Shown: positions 6,862 to 15,202 of the stretch, piece by piece
Position numbering within the stretch: the stretch's first letter is position 1
Layout: each line of letters starts with the position of its first letter
Assembly (NCBI GenBank): GCA_022767345.1
Contig: JALEOD010000024.1
Coordinates: forward strand, 93,966 to 157,965
Source of the DNA: Emergencia sp.
GTDB lineage: Bacteria; Bacillota; Clostridia; Peptostreptococcales; Anaerovoracaceae
DNA length: 64,000 bases
Direction: 5' to 3'
The notes under the pieces: model-generated
Told to the model about the DNA's origin: nothing
Seen by the model: only the letters and a program-made list of their open reading frames with translations
The model's database searches: none
Position numbers and translations under genes: made by a program

Positions 6862-7765
6862 AACTATTGGAAAAACGCCGCTTATGCGGCTTCACAAAAT
6901 AGAAGACGCCTATCAGGCAGGGGCGGCTATTTATGGAAAACTGGAAGCCTTCAATCCGGCGGGCAGCATCAAAGACAGAGCTGCCATGAGCATGATTGCT
7001 GACGCAGAGGAGAAAGGCCTGCTGTCGCCGGGTGGTGCAATTATTGAGCCGACCAGCGGAAATACAGGGATTGGACTTGCTGCTATTGCAGCGGCAAAAG
7101 GCTATCGGGCGATTTTTGTTTTGCCGGAGACCATGAGTATTGAGCGGAGAAAACTCCTCGCGGCTTACGGCGCTGAAGTGGTGCTGACTGAGGGCGCAAA
7201 AGGCATGCAGGGTGCTGTTGATAAAGCGGAGGAACTGCATAGAGAAATTGCAGGGAGCATTATCGCAGGTCAGTTTGTCAATCCTGCAAACGCCAAGGCG
7301 CACATCGATACCACCGGCCCGGAAATTTGGGAAGATTTAGAGGGGAATGTCGATATTCTCGTTGCCGGCGTAGGCACAGGCGGAACGATTACCGGCTGTG
7401 GAAAATTTTTAAAGGGGAAAAACCCTGCCATAAAGATAGTTGCAGTAGAGCCGAAAAATTCCCCATTGCTTTCAAAGGGGAAAACAGGCAGCCATAATCT
7501 GCAGGGAATCGGTGCTAATTTCGTGCCGGACGTATTGGACAGAGATATCATTGATGAAATTATTCCTGTTTTGGAGGACGACGCTTATGACCTTGCGAGA
7601 AGTCTTGCAAAAAAAGAAGGCTGCCTTGCCGGAATCACCTCCGGTGCGGCGCTTTGGGCGGCAGTGGAACTTTCTAAGAAGGAAGAAAATAGCGGAAAAA
7701 ATATTGTCGTGATTTTACCGGATTCGGGAGAAAGATACCTTTCGACAGTTCTTTTTGAGGCATAA
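6839..7765 (+). CDS. cysK: Cysteine synthase (O-acetylserine sulfhydrylase)
   Basis: PLP-dependent enzyme making cysteine from O-acetylserine and sulfide, 308 residues. The PLP lysine is Lys45 in NPAGSIKDR, the substrate loop is PTSGNTG, the phosphate-binding loop is GVGTGGTITG and the C-terminal ITSGAA is intact. I chose ATG 6839 because GAGGTGAAAGAG precedes it; an upstream in-frame start would lie deep in the PAP2 gene. It overlaps the end of that gene. Compared with the family, the length and motifs are normal. Confidence 0.96.
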   Translation: MIYHTITETIGKTPLMRLHKIEDAYQAGAAIYGKLEAFNPAGSIKDRAAMSMIADAEEKGLLSPGGAIIEPTSGNTGIGLAAIAAAKGYRAIFVLPETMSIERRKLLAAYGAEVVLTEGAKGMQGAVDKAEELHREIAGSIIAGQFVNPANAKAHIDTTGPEIWEDLEGNVDILVAGVGTGGTITGCGKFLKGKNPAIKIVAVEPKNSPLLSKGKTGSHNLQGIGANFVPDVLDRDIIDEIIPVLEDDAYDLARSLAKKEGCLAGITSGAALWAAVELSKKEENSGKNIVVILPDSGERYLSTVLFEA

Positions 7766-7793
7766 AGCCTGATAGAAGAAAAAGGAGTTTCTT

Positions 7794-8960
7794 ATGGCTG
7801 TTACAATGAAAGATGTACTAAATTTGGATATTATGCGGAATTTCAAGATTATGGCGGGAGAAAATGGCCTGGATAGAACAATCACGGCGACAGAAATCCT
7901 GGATTTTGAATTCATGCAGGAGGGTGAGGAGTATAGACAGAATAGTTTTACGGGGAACAGCCTGGTGCTTTCCAGTCTGCTTTTTGCTAAAGATGATCCG
8001 TCCCTTATATTAGTTACAATTAAGAAACTGATTGCGCAAAATGTGCAGGCTCTGGCCTATAAGCCAGTATTTTTTAAAGAACTGCCGGAAGAAGCTCTGG
8101 CCTATGCTAACGAGCGGAATTTTCCGATTTTAGAATTTGCCCATGATGAGTTCTTTGAAGAGATACTCTTTAGCATCAGAGATTTAGTAGAAAGAGATGA
8201 TATTGTTTTGCGGACGGAAACTCTTTTGACAGATATGCTGACAAGGGAATTTTCTATAGAAGAAGATAGTTGTGCGCAGGAGAAAATAAATCCGTTGCTG
8301 CGGCCCGTTAAAATGGTAATCTGTATGAGTGTGAAGGGCGTGACAGGTGAACAGATTTCTGATTTTATTAAGCGCGTAAAACCCAATCAGAAACTGCGCA
8401 GCAAAACTTTTGTCGGGAAACTTGCTAATCGATTTTTTGTTGTGCTTTCTCAGGATGAACTGAATCTTTCCAGATTTAAGGCGCAGTTGGACGATGTGTG
8501 TATTGCGTATGGGTTGATGGGAAAAGAAATAACCGCCGGCGTGAGTGCGCCGGTGATGGTCGGAGGAAAATTTGATGAAGCGGTCAGACAGGCGTTTTGG
8601 TCGGAGAAAGTTGCGGAAATAGAGAAAATACCTGTTAAATATTATGAAAAATCGGGTATATATAGATTAATCATTCCAAATATGCACAGTCAGACTATGG
8701 CGGTATATATGGAAGATTACCTGGCGCCAATTTTTGAGGAAGAAGATAAGGATGGGGAGCTGCTTCGTACAGCAATTGAATATATTCTCGCAAAAGGTGA
8801 CACAATAGAGACAGCAGAAAGGCTGTACTGTCACAAGAATACCATTCGATACAGAATAGGAAAGTTGCAGGAGAAACTGGACCCTGACAGTAACGAGAAG
8901 GAGTTTTATCAGAATTTGGCGGCAGCCATCAAAATTTATCTCTTAATGAATCAAGATTAG
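7794..8960 (+). CDS. PucR-family transcriptional regulator
   Basis: Regulator of 388 residues. The N-terminal half (about 5-130) matches the PucR sensor domain, including [21 protein letters not shown] and [12 protein letters not shown]. The C-terminal end has the PucR helix-turn-helix (about residues 335-361) with [24 protein letters not shown] split over two helices. PucR proteins often control purine or amino-acid catabolism genes. Start ATG 7794 has AAAGGAG. It lies between cysK and a rubredoxin gene only 14 bases downstream, so it may be in one operon with the two rubredoxin proteins. The effector is unknown. Confidence 0.9.
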   Translation: MAVTMKDVLNLDIMRNFKIMAGENGLDRTITATEILDFEFMQEGEEYRQNSFTGNSLVLSSLLFAKDDPSLILVTIKKLIAQNVQALAYKPVFFKELPEEALAYANERNFPILEFAHDEFFEEILFSIRDLVERDDIVLRTETLLTDMLTREFSIEEDSCAQEKINPLLRPVKMVICMSVKGVTGEQISDFIKRVKPNQKLRSKTFVGKLANRFFVVLSQDELNLSRFKAQLDDVCIAYGLMGKEITAGVSAPVMVGGKFDEAVRQAFWSEKVAEIEKIPVKYYEKSGIYRLIIPNMHSQTMAVYMEDYLAPIFEEEDKDGELLRTAIEYILAKGDTIETAERLYCHKNTIRYRIGKLQEKLDPDSNEKEFYQNLAAAIKIYLLMNQD

Positions 8961-8974
8961 AGGAGGACAATATT

Positions 8975-9139
8975 ATGAAAAAGTATGTATGTGGAGCATG
9001 TGGATATGAGTATGATCCTGCAGTAGGTGATCCAGACAACGGAATCGAGCCGGGAACTGCATTTGAAGAGCTGCCGGCAGATTGGGTGTGCCCTTTGTGC
9101 GGACTTGGTAAGGACGTATTTGAGGAAAAGGCAGAATAA
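8975..9139 (+). CDS. Rubredoxin
   Basis: Small iron-sulfur electron carrier of 54 residues, full length. Two CxxC pairs are visible: [10 protein letters not shown] near the start and [11 protein letters not shown] near the end, with [20 protein letters not shown] between them as in standard clostridial rubredoxins. A GAGGAGG site lies upstream. It is 17 bases before the flavin reductase-rubredoxin fusion, implying a shared electron-transfer job such as oxygen or peroxide detoxification (inference from known partners). Confidence 0.97.
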   Translation: MKKYVCGACGYEYDPAVGDPDNGIEPGTAFEELPADWVCPLCGLGKDVFEEKAE

Positions 9140-9156
9140 GGAAAAAGGTGAACGCA

Positions 9157-9759
9157 GTGAGTGCAATGTTTAAACTCAGTTATGGACTTTTTGTCCTGAC
9201 TGCAAAGGAAGAAGACAAGGACAATGGCTGTATTATCAATACTGCAATGCAGGTGACTGATTCGCCGAAGCAGCTGTCAATCTGTGTCAACAAAGCAAAT
9301 TATACTTGCGGCATGATTGAGAGAACCGGTATGTTTAATGTGTCCATTCTCAGCCAGAAAGCAGATTTTGAAGTATTTAAGCACTTCGGTTTCAGCAGCG
9401 GCAGAGATACAGAAAAGTGCAGAGGTTATGCCGATGCGGAAAGAAGTGAAAATGGTCTTCTGTATATTACCGGCGGAGCAAATGCTGTGATTTCTGTCAA
9501 AGTAAACAGAACTGTGGATTTGGGAACGCATTTGATGTTCATTGGTGATGTGACTGAGGAAAAAGTACTTTCTGATGTACCATCTGCCACTTATCAGTAT
9601 TACTTCGATCACATCAAACCGGCTCCGGCTGCAAAGCCAAAAGTAAAGGGTTATGTCTGCAAGATTTGCGGATATGTATACGAAGGTGAAGAATTACCGC
9701 CGGATTATATCTGTCCGCTGTGCAAGCATGGGGCAGAGGATTTTGAACCTATCGGATAA
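9157..9759 (+). CDS. Flavin reductase-rubredoxin fusion (high-molecular-weight rubredoxin)
   Basis: About 200 residues. The N-terminal 150 are an FMN-binding split-barrel flavin reductase domain (FKLSYGLFVLTA, GCIINTAMQVTD, FNVSILSQKADFEVFKHFGFSSGRD broken at intervals). The last 40 are a rubredoxin with CKICGYVYEG and CPLCKHGAEDF. Proteins of this design (Hrb) pass electrons from NAD(P)H-linked donors to flavodiiron oxygen or NO reductases. Start is uncertain: GTG at 9148, GTG at 9157 or ATG at 9166; I prefer 9157 because AAGGTGA precedes it. No flavodiiron protein is in the window. Confidence 0.9.
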   Translation: MSAMFKLSYGLFVLTAKEEDKDNGCIINTAMQVTDSPKQLSICVNKANYTCGMIERTGMFNVSILSQKADFEVFKHFGFSSGRDTEKCRGYADAERSENGLLYITGGANAVISVKVNRTVDLGTHLMFIGDVTEEKVLSDVPSATYQYYFDHIKPAPAAKPKVKGYVCKICGYVYEGEELPPDYICPLCKHGAEDFEPIG

Positions 9760-9801
9760 CTTTGGCGGCAAAATAAGTAAAATTTTTGATTAAGAGAAAG
9801 A

Positions 9802-9842
9802 AGAGGCTCTTATAAAAGATAAGAAAAGGGAGTCTCTTTTTT
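9802..9842 (+). terminator. Terminator after the rubredoxin operon
   Basis: AGAGGCTC (9802-9809) pairs with GAGTCTCT (9830-9837) with one G-U, followed by a run of T. Confidence 0.7.
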
Positions 9843-10304
9843 GTGTATAAACAAAGAAATTCATAAAATATTATAAAATATTACAAGGAAAAGATAAGGG
9901 TTTTGTAGTAAAATGATAGCATAGTGGAAAAGATTTGTTTGGGAAAAGTTTCTACCCATAAAAAGTCCTAAAAAATAAAATCCTATACTTAATTAATCCT
10001 ATAAAATCAAAATTCGGAGACGATTCCCAAACGTCTTTTTAATAGGAGTGCTATGAGTTTTATGATATAGAATAGATATAGTGGACACAGCTATCTTTTG
10101 TGCATAAAAGATAGCTGTGTTTGTTAGCAACAGGATTCTGGATGAAACATGAATTAGCTTAATTCTCCGTAAAGCAGATTTCCTAGGCGGAAGAAAATCC
10201 GCCATTATGCGCTGCATCTGATAATCTTTGAATCACTATGTGTGCGGGCAGACCAGGGCGTATATGTAAGAGCGCCCCCGATGATTACAGCCGGTTGCAA
10301 TCAA
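9843..10304. repeat. Gene-free stretch with nested inverted repeats
   Basis: No gene is visible in 460 bases. The stretch is AT-rich and contains GTTTGGGAA near 9938 matched by TTCCCAAAC near 10025, three spaced copies of TCCTA(T/A)A between them, and a perfect 15-bp hairpin at 10085-10099 and 10106-10120 (ACACAGCTATCTTTT around a GTGCAT loop). A smaller GGCGGA/TCCGCC hairpin follows near 10185. The 15-bp hairpin lacks a proper T-run, so it is not an obvious terminator. Confidence 0.5.
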
Positions 10305-10853
10305 TTACAGCAGCACAGCGCCTGCGCCTCTGTCAAAAAAGATACTTTTAGCGCCGGTGTATAGCGGGATACCATAACAAACCCGTACGTCTTCTGGAAA
10401 AATTCCCATTCTGAGAGCGCCGGCTCCGGCAGAGTACATGACGCGGTTATCGATTCTGTGATCCGCGGCAACAGAAACTGCAGAGCCGACGGCAATGCCG
10501 AGATCGGTGATATTAAATGCGCAGTTGGCGCCTGCTTTTTTCATTTCTGCACAGTTTTCAAAGCCGCACATTTTGCAGTCGCTTAATCCGAAGGGGTTAG
10601 AGACGACGCCGATTAGAACTACACAGTGACTGTTTTCCACATTATAGGAGTCTCTCTCAATGAAGGCTTCGCCTCGCTGAGCAGCGACTTTGCGCATTTC
10701 CTCCGCGAGAGTTTGCTTTTCATTTCCTGTAATAATAAATGTAATGATTTTATCTTTTCCGCTGGCCTTAGGTGCGGTTCTTGCGGCGGCTGCCATCAAA
10801 TCGGCAACTTTCAGGGCAGCATCTCTTTCGGCCTGTTCCATAGTTTTTATCAT
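10305..10853 (-). CDS. DUF2148 ferredoxin-domain protein
   Basis: Protein of 182 residues resembling the DUF2148/COG4739 family found in anaerobes. The central Cys cluster is CKMCGFENCAEM with another Cys in AGANCAFN, suggesting a metal or iron-sulfur site. It is soluble, with DHRIDNRVMYSAG and a C-terminal GIPLYTGAKSIFFDR. The family has no settled function. Start ATG 10853 follows an AAGGAGG site. It stands alone between two long gene-free stretches. Confidence 0.85.
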   Translation of the reverse strand: MIKTMEQAERDAALKVADLMAAAARTAPKASGKDKIITFIITGNEKQTLAEEMRKVAAQRGEAFIERDSYNVENSHCVVLIGVVSNPFGLSDCKMCGFENCAEMKKAGANCAFNITDLGIAVGSAVSVAADHRIDNRVMYSAGAGALRMGIFPEDVRVCYGIPLYTGAKSIFFDRGAGAVLL

Positions 10854-11239
10854 GATAAGGTCCTCCTTTGTTTTTTCGCTTATGATATTATTATAGTTGA
10901 CCGGACATTTTTTAACAAGGGTAACAAGGGGAATCGGGATGGCAAGCGAATAAAAACTTTCTTCTATCTCTCGATATTGACAAGGTTTGATTATCTGCGT
11001 ATATTTGACAACAAATTAAGGGAGTCCCCGGGTTGAAACGTTCAGAATTTAGAATGACGATATTTTGTATCGGGAAGATGTCAGGGCGTTGGGATCAAGG
11101 GTGCGTTACCCCAAAATGCATAATTTTAATCAAAACCCCGAAAATATGCACAGCTGTCAGAGAATCTATGCATATTTTTGTTGATGTTGATGAATATATG
11201 CACAATGACAGATAGCGGTGAAGCTGCGATTCTTTGGAC
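10854..11239. repeat. Gene-free stretch with ATATGCAC repeats
   Basis: No convincing gene. Between about 11115 and 11215 the words AATGCAT, ATATGCACA, TATGCATATT and ATATGCACAATGACAG recur. AAAATATGCA (11141-11150) and TGCATATTTT (about 11169-11178) form a perfect 10-bp inverted repeat with an 18-base spacer. The layout of a short word repeated in both orientations resembles the larger elements further along the window, but I see no shared core. Confidence 0.4.
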
Positions 11240-11267
11240 TTGTGAATCGCGGGATATTTGGTATAAT
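11240..11267 (+). promoter_or_regulatory. Promoter of the nucleotidyltransferase gene
   Basis: TTGTGA (11240-11245), a 16-base spacer ending in TGG, and a perfect TATAAT (11262-11267). The implied leader is about 170 nt and contains GGAAAGCTT twice, but no riboswitch I recognise. Confidence 0.6.
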
Positions 11268-11443
11268 GTTCTTAGGTTAGGAAAGCTTCGGCAGCACTAA
11301 ATCGATTAATACAGGAAAGCTTGGTAATAAAAGTAAGACGTGGTCGGCATTTTTATTACAAAAGAAAATAAGCAGACTGTCCTTAAAAAGTGGAAGTAAT
11401 AAAGAAAAATTTGATGTATCACCAAGAATAAAGGAGACAGGGT

Positions 11444-12364
11444 ATGAACAAACCGGTACTGGTTATTATGGCTGCGGGTATGGGCAGCAGATATGGGGGA
11501 TTAAAGCAAATTGACCCGATTAGTGACAAAGGGGAAATCATTCTGGATTTTTCACTTTATGACGCTATGATGGCAGGGTTTGAGAAAGTCATTTTCATCA
11601 TTAAAAAAGAAAATGAAGCGGATTTTCGCGCGTTGATTGATGAAAGAGCGGGAAAGTACATGGAAGTAGAGTACGCATTTCAGGAGCTTACAGATATTCC
11701 GCAGGGGTATCAGGTTCCGGCAGAGCGTGTGAAGCCGTGGGGTACTTGTCATGCGGTGCTCAGCGCGCGCAAGCTCATCAATGGACCCTTCGCGGTTATC
11801 AATGCAGATGATTATTACGGACCGGGTGCGTTCCAGACCATTTATGACTATTTGGAACAGGCTAAAGATGACGAAAAATATCGCTACTGCATGGTAGGCT
11901 ATCAACTGGAAAAAACTTTGACGGAAAATGGCCATGTGGCCCGCGGTGTTTGCGAAGTGGGCGAAAACGGTCAGCTTTTGGATATCGTAGAGCGCACGAA
12001 AATTATGTATCATGACGGCGGCATTGCTTTTACAGAAGATGACGGCGCGACATGGCAGCCTTTGGAAGAAGGAACCACGGTGTCCATGAATTTCTGGGGC
12101 TTTACCGAGTCTTTTATCCGTGAAATGGAGGCACGTTTTCCTGCATTTTTGGATAAGGCTCTCGTCGAAAATCCTCTCAAGGGCGAGTATTTCCTGCCGG
12201 GGGTTGTAGACCAGCTGATTAAAGAAGACAAAGCGACCGTAAAAGTGCTTCGCTCCCATGACAAATGGTACGGCGTAACCTATAAAGAAGATAAACAAAG
12301 CGTCGTTGACGCATTGCAGTCTATGAAAGATAAAGGGCTGTATCCGGAAAAGCTTTGGAAATAG
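11444..12364 (+). CDS. Sugar-phosphate nucleotidyltransferase-like protein
   Basis: Protein of 306 residues with an N-terminal nucleotidyltransferase fold: MAAGMGSRYGGLKQID is the nucleotide-binding loop and AVINADDYYG carries the metal-binding Asp. The family activates sugar-1-phosphates (or choline phosphate and similar) with NTP. Later segments such as ARGVCEVGENGQLLDIVERT and STMNFWGF-like TVSMNFWGFTESF fit the clostridial members of this group. It has a GGAGA site and its own promoter. No other sugar or capsule gene is adjacent, so the substrate remains open. Confidence 0.85.
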   Translation: MNKPVLVIMAAGMGSRYGGLKQIDPISDKGEIILDFSLYDAMMAGFEKVIFIIKKENEADFRALIDERAGKYMEVEYAFQELTDIPQGYQVPAERVKPWGTCHAVLSARKLINGPFAVINADDYYGPGAFQTIYDYLEQAKDDEKYRYCMVGYQLEKTLTENGHVARGVCEVGENGQLLDIVERTKIMYHDGGIAFTEDDGATWQPLEEGTTVSMNFWGFTESFIREMEARFPAFLDKALVENPLKGEYFLPGVVDQLIKEDKATVKVLRSHDKWYGVTYKEDKQSVVDALQSMKDKGLYPEKLWK

Positions 12365-12454
12365 GGCACCAGAGATATGAATTGATGAGAATATATGGAA
12401 AAGGCTTTACAAAGACGAACTTGTACAGTTTCTATTCCTTTTATAAAACATATC

Positions 12455-12489
12455 CGGAGATTTTCCAGACAGCGTCTGGAAAATCTCCG
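12455..12489. repeat. 16-bp perfect hairpin
   Basis: CGGAGATTTTCCAGAC (12455-12470), loop AGC, then its exact complement (12474-12489). It lies about 90 bases after the nucleotidyltransferase stop. There is no T-run after it, so it is either an RNA 3' stabiliser, a weak terminator or a small palindromic repeat. Confidence 0.6.
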
Positions 12490-12590
12490 ATGCTGTTAAC
12501 ATGGAGTCATTGTTTTCTATAACTATATTTTGAAGTGCTTTGTTTTGATTGATTTAAAGACCAGTAAGATTACACAAGGATGTGGGATAG

Positions 12591-12827
12591 ATGGACATGT
12601 ACATTAGTATGTATGATGAATTGAAACGCAGTGAAGATGACAATCCTACTCTCGGCATCGTACTTTGTACAGAAACAGACGAAGACATAGCGAGATATTC
12701 TGTTATGCATGGCAGTGAGCAGCTGTTTGCATCAAAGTACAAATTATATCTTCCTACTGAAGAGGAACTTCGGGCAGAAATAGAGAGCCAGAAGGCGATT
12801 TTTGCGCTGCAGCAGGAAACAATTTGA
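12591..12827 (+). pseudogene. C-terminal fragment of a DUF1016/YhcG-like nuclease
   Basis: The 78-residue frame reads DMYISMYDELKRSEDDNPTLG, IVLCTETDEDIARYSVM, LFASKYKLYLPTEEEL. This is the C-terminal end of DUF1016 PD-(D/E)XK proteins, whose typical text is a YLxxxDxxxRxxxDNPTIGLILC pattern followed by a LPSEEEL end. The N-terminal domain and the catalytic Asp are not found upstream. It is a decayed remnant. Confidence 0.72.
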
Positions 12828-12836
12828 GTTTATATT

Positions 12837-12880
12837 CGGCAGATTAGTTATAATGCTACTCTGCCGGATTTTTCTTTTTG
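12837..12880 (+). terminator. Terminator after the DUF1016 fragment
   Basis: CGGCAGA (12837-12843) pairs with TCTGCCG (12860-12866) followed by GATTTTTCTTTTT. Confidence 0.75.
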
Positions 12881-12980
12881 CAAGAAAAATACAAGAAAAA
12901 TTTTTCCAACACTTTGCGCTGATGATTCGTTATATAAGTGTAAGACGGAGCAACAGTTGAATTCCGGGAAAGGAAAAGCA

Positions 12981-13475
12981 ATGACAGAAGAATATACCGA
13001 AAAGCTGATGGAGCAGCTTTATAAACAGCTGTATCCCCAGCTGGTCAGGTGGTGCCGGGCGATGACCGGTGATCCACGAACGGCGGAAGAATTAGTGCAG
13101 GAGGCCTTTCTTCGGGGACTGCTTCATGAAGACGTTTTAGCGGGGCTTAGCGAAAGTCAGCAGCGGGCATGGCTTTACCGAACCGTAAAAAATCTGCATA
13201 TTGATTATGTTCGCCGCAAAAAGTGGGAGCTGTCAGTGGACAGCTTTCCGGAAACTCAGGCGGCAGAACTGTCAGAGGAAATGTTTATGGTAGAGTGGGG
13301 AGAACTGCTGATGCGGCTTCCGAAACTGGAACGGCGGATTTTTGTACTTCGGTATTTGCACGGCTATACCTCAGGACAAATTGGGGATATGCTGCATATG
13401 CCGGCGGGCACAGTGCGTGCAAAGCTTCATGAAGCCAGAAAACACCTTCGTCAGGGACTTGGCGATGGGAAGTAA
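12981..13475 (+). CDS. ECF-type RNA polymerase sigma factor
   Basis: Protein of 164 residues with region 2 (LVRWCRAMTGDPRTAEELVQEAF, split: promoter melting and core binding) and region 4 (LERRIFVLRYLHGYTSGQIG then HMPAGTVRAKLHEARKHL, the -35-binding helix-turn-helix). ATG 12981 is preferred to an upstream TTG because AAAGGAA precedes it at good spacing. It is followed 49 bases later by an unusual 398-residue gene in the same direction. No recognisable anti-sigma factor with a membrane helix or zinc finger is adjacent, which is unusual for an ECF factor. Confidence 0.92.
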   Translation: MTEEYTEKLMEQLYKQLYPQLVRWCRAMTGDPRTAEELVQEAFLRGLLHEDVLAGLSESQQRAWLYRTVKNLHIDYVRRKKWELSVDSFPETQAAELSEEMFMVEWGELLMRLPKLERRIFVLRYLHGYTSGQIGDMLHMPAGTVRAKLHEARKHLRQGLGDGK

Positions 13476-13524
13476 AATCTTTAATTTGAAGTGTGGAAAA
13501 GATGTCTGAAAGGAGAAAATTTAG

Positions 13525-14721
13525 ATGAAGAATTTTATTATTAACGCTTGCATATGCGACACAAGAAGAATGCAGGGGGAGGCATACAGCGGCTATGAGT
13601 CCATCATTATCAATGCGGAGATTCTGCTGGTCTGCGGGCGCAGCAGAGGAATCCTTGCGAAACTGCCGGTAATTCAAAACTGTGGTTTAACGGTGGAGGT
13701 TGACGACGATGCAGATATAGATGTGAATGTTGTAAATGGAGATTTTGAGATTACAGAGGATACGATAGTAGAGGAAAACAGCATGCTGATAGTCAACGGC
13801 TGTTTGAAGGTAGAAGCAGGAGCAGAGGCGGTGCTCAAGACTTATCAAAAGATTGTAGTTGCAGGTACTTTGCAGATGCCAAAGAGTTTGAGCGGATTTT
13901 TGAGCCGGATTCAGATTGATGGCGCAACAGAAATTTATCCGGACGGATACACTGTGCTGGAAGATACGCTTATGATAGACAGACTTTTCACTTTGCGTGC
14001 CGAGGAGGAAGGGCGGTATTACGTCAATGGGGAAACGGTTATTTGCAGTGAATTTGTGGATTTGAAAAGGCTCATAGAAAAGAAGGTGCAGATTGTGACG
14101 CCAAGACTGATTTTGCCGGAATCCATGATAGAAGAATCTACGAAAATTTTCAATCTGCAGACAGAATATGTGACAGTGCCGGATGGAATGAAACTAATCT
14201 ACGGTGATGCGCAGCTGAATGATTTCTTGCTGCATAAGCATGGCGGCAGCCTTTTTGTTTATGGAGATTTGAGCGCTGATCGAACGGCAGATATGGGAAC
14301 GCTTGCAAAAGAAATTAACAGACTGGAGGTTACAGGAACGGTAACTGTGACAGAATCCCAGAAAGAAGACTTCCTTAAAATCGGGGCGGTATATAAGGAA
14401 CTGAAAGTGGTAAAGGGCGGACATCTGCTATCGGACAAATTGAGAGTGAAAGTCGACCAGCCGCTTCTTGACAGCTGCCCGGACGGAATCGAGATTTGTG
14501 ATGTATTAAAGGTAGTTATTGACAGCGACGTAAAGGCGGAGACTATTTTGGAAAAGCTGTCGCTGCATGACTGCGCAAGGGTAGTATGCAGCCCGGAACA
14601 GGAAAGTGCGGTATCGGCGGTCAGTGAAGATGTAGGGCAACTCGGAGAAGGAGAGGAACTAGGACTTTTAGACAAGCTAAAATCGTCCAAAGTTGCCAAT
14701 GTGGAAAGTTATGTGATGTAG
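13525..14721 (+). CDS. Beta-rich protein of unknown function linked to ECF sigma factor
   Basis: I do not recognise a characterised family. The protein has 398 residues, no signal peptide, no membrane helix and an acidic composition. It has periodic short beta segments with VVNGDFEITEDT, MLIVNGCLKVEAGA, IVVAGTLQMP, ATEIYPDGYTVL, LFVYGDLSADRT, RLEVTGTVTVT, where an aromatic or Asn-Gly turn recurs about every 20-45 residues. That rhythm resembles bactofilin-like or polymer-forming beta-solenoid proteins. An AGGAGA site precedes ATG 13525. It most likely shares a transcript with the sigma factor and could be either its target or its regulator. Confidence 0.6.
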   Translation: MKNFIINACICDTRRMQGEAYSGYESIIINAEILLVCGRSRGILAKLPVIQNCGLTVEVDDDADIDVNVVNGDFEITEDTIVEENSMLIVNGCLKVEAGAEAVLKTYQKIVVAGTLQMPKSLSGFLSRIQIDGATEIYPDGYTVLEDTLMIDRLFTLRAEEEGRYYVNGETVICSEFVDLKRLIEKKVQIVTPRLILPESMIEESTKIFNLQTEYVTVPDGMKLIYGDAQLNDFLLHKHGGSLFVYGDLSADRTADMGTLAKEINRLEVTGTVTVTESQKEDFLKIGAVYKELKVVKGGHLLSDKLRVKVDQPLLDSCPDGIEICDVLKVVIDSDVKAETILEKLSLHDCARVVCSPEQESAVSAVSEDVGQLGEGEELGLLDKLKSSKVANVESYVM

Positions 14722-14793
14722 GCATGATGGGAGAAGTGGCTTAACGAAATCTTGCGAATTTTTTCTGATGAATTTCTGATATTAAAAAAATCC

Positions 14794-14821
14794 TTGCATT
14801 TTCAAGGATTTGTGGTATACT
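14794..14821 (+). promoter_or_regulatory. Promoter of the rpsF-ssb-rpsR operon
   Basis: TTGCAT (14794-14799), 16-base spacer, TATACT (14816-14821), about 75 bases before the rpsF start. Confidence 0.6.
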
Positions 14822-14849
14822 AAATAGGCACGCTTTTGTGCGAATCTCT

Positions 14850-14870
14850 GCGTAGGCATGAGGCTTACGC
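14850..14870 (+). promoter_or_regulatory. rpsF leader hairpin
   Basis: GCGTAGGC (14850-14857), loop ATGAG, GCTTACGC (14863-14870) form an 8-bp stem in the leader. rpsF leaders of many bacteria carry an S6:S18 autoregulatory structure. This could be a form of it, but I cannot confirm the conserved bulge. Confidence 0.4.
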
Positions 14871-14897
14871 CATTTAGTCCATAGGGAGGTGAAACAA

Positions 14898-15185
14898 ATG
14901 AAAAAGTATGAAGTTATGTTCATTATCGATCCTGCTTTAGAAGAAGCTAAGAAGGAAGCTACAGTTGAGAAGGTACAGGGCATCATTGCAGCTGACGGAG
15001 AAGTTCAGAAAGTAGATACTTGGGGAATGAGAAAACTTGCTTATCCGATTCAGAAGAAGAACGAAGGTTACTATGTTGTAATCGAGTTCGCGGCAAGCAC
15101 AGAATTACCTAAGGAACTGGACAGAAGACTGAGAATCTCTGACGATGTAATGAGACACATCATCATCAGCAAAGACGCAAAATAA
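14898..15185 (+). CDS. rpsF: 30S ribosomal protein S6
   Basis: Ribosomal protein of 95 residues which binds 16S rRNA together with S18. KKYEVMFIIDPALEEAK opens the sequence, with WGMRKLAYPIQKKNEGYYVV in the middle and RRLRISDDVMRHIII near the end. I start at ATG 14898 because GGGAGGTG precedes it; the GTG at 14889 is inside that site. It heads the standard rpsF-ssb-rpsR operon. Confidence 0.97.
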   Translation: MKKYEVMFIIDPALEEAKKEATVEKVQGIIAADGEVQKVDTWGMRKLAYPIQKKNEGYYVVIEFAASTELPKELDRRLRISDDVMRHIIISKDAK

Positions 15186-15202
15186 GAAAAGGGGTGTAGT
15201 TA

